Positions 6,302 to 8,271 of a stretch of 8,271 nt of DNA are shown one piece after another. Both the position numbers and the translations under genes were made by a program. Source of the stretch: an uncultured Gammaproteobacteria bacterium (GTDB lineage Bacteria > Pseudomonadota > Gammaproteobacteria > Pseudomonadales > Azotimanducaceae_A); assembly GCA_913041025.1 (NCBI GenBank), contig CAJWGQ010000125.1, positions 1 to 8,271 of the forward strand. The letters are read 5' to 3'. Under the pieces are notes generated by a model. It searched no databases, was not told the origin of the DNA, and was given only the letters and a program-made list of their open reading frames with translations. The stretch's first letter is position 1. Every line of letters starts with the position of its first letter.

Positions 6302-6810
6302 ACAAGGCTTTACTGAACGAAGAGATAGTTGCTTCGAATGTAAGGTTGGTAGGCGCAGGAGGAGAGCAACGAGGCGTAGTATCGAGATCGGAGGCATTAG
6401 CAGAAGCTCGGTCTTCAGGGTTGGATCTAGTGTTAGTTGCAGCAGAAGCAGAACCTCCAGTCTGTAAAGTGATGGATTATGGGAAGCACGTCTTCGAGTT
6501 AAAGAAGACAAAAGCGGCTCAGAGGAAAAAACAAAAACAGATTCAGGTTAAGGAAATGAAGTTCAGGCCTGGAACTGAAGAAGCTGATTATCAGGTTAAA
6601 TTGCGAAACCTGAAAAGGTTCCTAGAAGAAGGAGATAAAGCCAAGGTCTCAATGAGGTTTAGAGGGCGTGAGGTGGTTCACCCTGAGATAGGAATGTCGC
6701 TGATGTCAAGAATCTCTGAGGACCTTTCGGAGTTCGGACAGATTGAGGCCGAACCGGAATTTGAGGGACGACAGGTAATAATGGTGCTAGCACCAAGAAA
6801 GAAAAAATAG
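6280..6810 (+). CDS. infC: Translation initiation factor IF-3 (ATT start)
   Basis: IF3 binds the 30S subunit, prevents premature joining of 50S and proofreads the initiator tRNA and start codon. From the ATT the protein is 176 residues, close to the 180 of Escherichia coli. The N-domain runs from about 11 to 75 and contains [14 protein letters not shown] and the signature [17 protein letters not shown] (57-73). A lysine-rich linker at about 74-90 is followed by the C-domain with [20 protein letters not shown] (88-107), [18 protein letters not shown] (114-131) and [15 protein letters not shown] at the end. Starting at the first conventional codon (TTG 6346) would delete 22 residues of the N-domain. 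It is first in the infC-rpmI-rplT-pheS operon. thrS, which precedes infC in enteric bacteria, is not here; a VOC gene lies upstream instead. Negative autoregulation through the ATT is expected. Confidence 0.96.
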   Translation: MKKSKKVDKALLNEEIVASNVRLVGAGGEQRGVVSRSEALAEARSSGLDLVLVAAEAEPPVCKVMDYGKHVFELKKTKAAQRKKQKQIQVKEMKFRPGTEEADYQVKLRNLKRFLEEGDKAKVSMRFRGREVVHPEIGMSLMSRISEDLSEFGQIEAEPEFEGRQVIMVLAPRKKK

Positions 6811-6846
6811 AGAATGGTCGTAATTTTATATTCGATTGATTGATTG

Positions 6847-6860
6847 AGGATGGAGATCCT
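6847..6860 (+). promoter_or_regulatory. Hairpin presenting the rpmI Shine-Dalgarno in its loop
   Basis: AGGAT (6847-6851) and ATCCT (6856-6860) form a perfect 5-bp stem whose 4-base loop GGAG (6852-6855) is the ribosome-binding site of rpmI, 10 nt before its ATG. Folding would limit or modulate ribosome access. In Escherichia coli the bL20 protein represses rpmI-rplT translation through RNA structure in this intergenic area. The present element is a different and much smaller fold, so any link to bL20 is inference. Confidence 0.45.
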
Positions 6861-6865
6861 ACTTT

Positions 6866-7066
6866 ATGCCAAAAATGAAAACCAACCGTGGTGCTGCTAA
6901 GCGATTCAAAAAAACAGCCAATGGCTTTAAGCGCAAGCGAAGTAATAAAAGCCATATATTGACAAAGATGACAACTAAGAGAAAACGTCAATTAAGAGGA
7001 TTTACGGGTGTGTCTCCTGCAGATGTGCCTTCCGTTAAGCGAATGCTGCCGAAAAAGGCGAGGTAA
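6866..7066 (+). CDS. rpmI: 50S ribosomal protein bL35
   Basis: A 66-residue, strongly basic protein, [20 protein letters not shown] followed by a lysine/arginine-rich stretch ([20 protein letters not shown]) and ending [10 protein letters not shown]. This is the full length and the recognisable pattern of bL35, a late-assembling large-subunit protein that contacts 23S rRNA. It lies 55 bases after infC and 5 bases before rplT, the conserved bacterial order. The ATG is preceded by GGAG inside a small hairpin (6847-6860). The short gap to rplT suggests translational coupling between the two ribosomal protein genes. Confidence 0.97.
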   Translation: MPKMKTNRGAAKRFKKTANGFKRKRSNKSHILTKMTTKRKRQLRGFTGVSPADVPSVKRMLPKKAR

Positions 7067-7071
7067 ATAAA

Positions 7072-8271
<1,200 letters not shown>

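Noticed and set aside
6346..6810. IF3 starting at TTG 6346 (154 residues)
   Set aside because: This TTG is an internal leucine codon in conserved IF3 sequence (NVRLVG). The ATT at 6280 has the ribosome-binding site and restores the family length.
6834..6847. GATT repeated three and a half times upstream of rpmI, as a phase-variable repeat
   Set aside because: Too few units for slipped-strand variation, and it lies outside any coding frame or promoter spacer.

Overview
The window looks like a chromosomal segment of a Gram-negative, probably marine or aquatic gammaproteobacterium. The evidence is an infC-rpmI-rplT-pheS translation operon whose proteins closely resemble the gammaproteobacterial versions, an 815-residue TonB-dependent outer-membrane receptor, a TPR-sulfotransferase fusion of the kind common in marine Gammaproteobacteria, and moderate base composition. 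The organism is inferred from protein character only; no species is claimed.

Left part, minus strand (about 5120 down to 1): three tightly packed genes read leftward from a candidate promoter near 5092-5120. They are a TonB-dependent receptor, a protein with N-terminal TPR repeats and a C-terminal PAPS-dependent sulfotransferase domain, and the N-terminal 194 residues of a BCCT-family (betaine/carnitine/choline) transporter that runs off the left edge. The gaps are overlapping or at most tens of bases, so one transcript is likely. Together they could form an uptake and modification route: outer-membrane import, sulfation of an unknown acceptor, and inner-membrane import of a zwitterionic or quaternary-ammonium solute. 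The substrate is not visible. The start of the sulfotransferase gene is unresolved, because TPR-like coding sequence continues 55 codons upstream of the first usable TTG without any ATG, GTG or TTG.

Middle part (5026-6280): a divergent intergenic region with two inverted repeats lies between the receptor and two plus-strand genes. These genes encode a small exported protein with four cysteines in its mature part and a methylmalonyl-CoA-epimerase-like VOC protein. About 180 bases then lead into the translation operon and carry a good sigma-70-like promoter with a GC-rich discriminator.

Right part, plus strand (6280-8271): infC (IF3), rpmI (bL35), rplT (bL20) and the first 251 residues of pheS. 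infC has no ATG/GTG/TTG in the right place. It begins at an ATT with a strong Shine-Dalgarno, the classic autoregulated IF3 start, so the true protein is 22 residues longer than a start at the first conventional codon (TTG, 6346) would give. The rpmI ribosome-binding site sits in the loop of a perfect 5-bp hairpin, and the pheS ribosome-binding site lies in the 3' arm of an 8-bp hairpin. This suggests translational control at several points in the operon. thrS, the usual upstream neighbour of infC in enteric bacteria, is absent here. No tRNA, rRNA, CRISPR array, insertion sequence or phage gene was seen.
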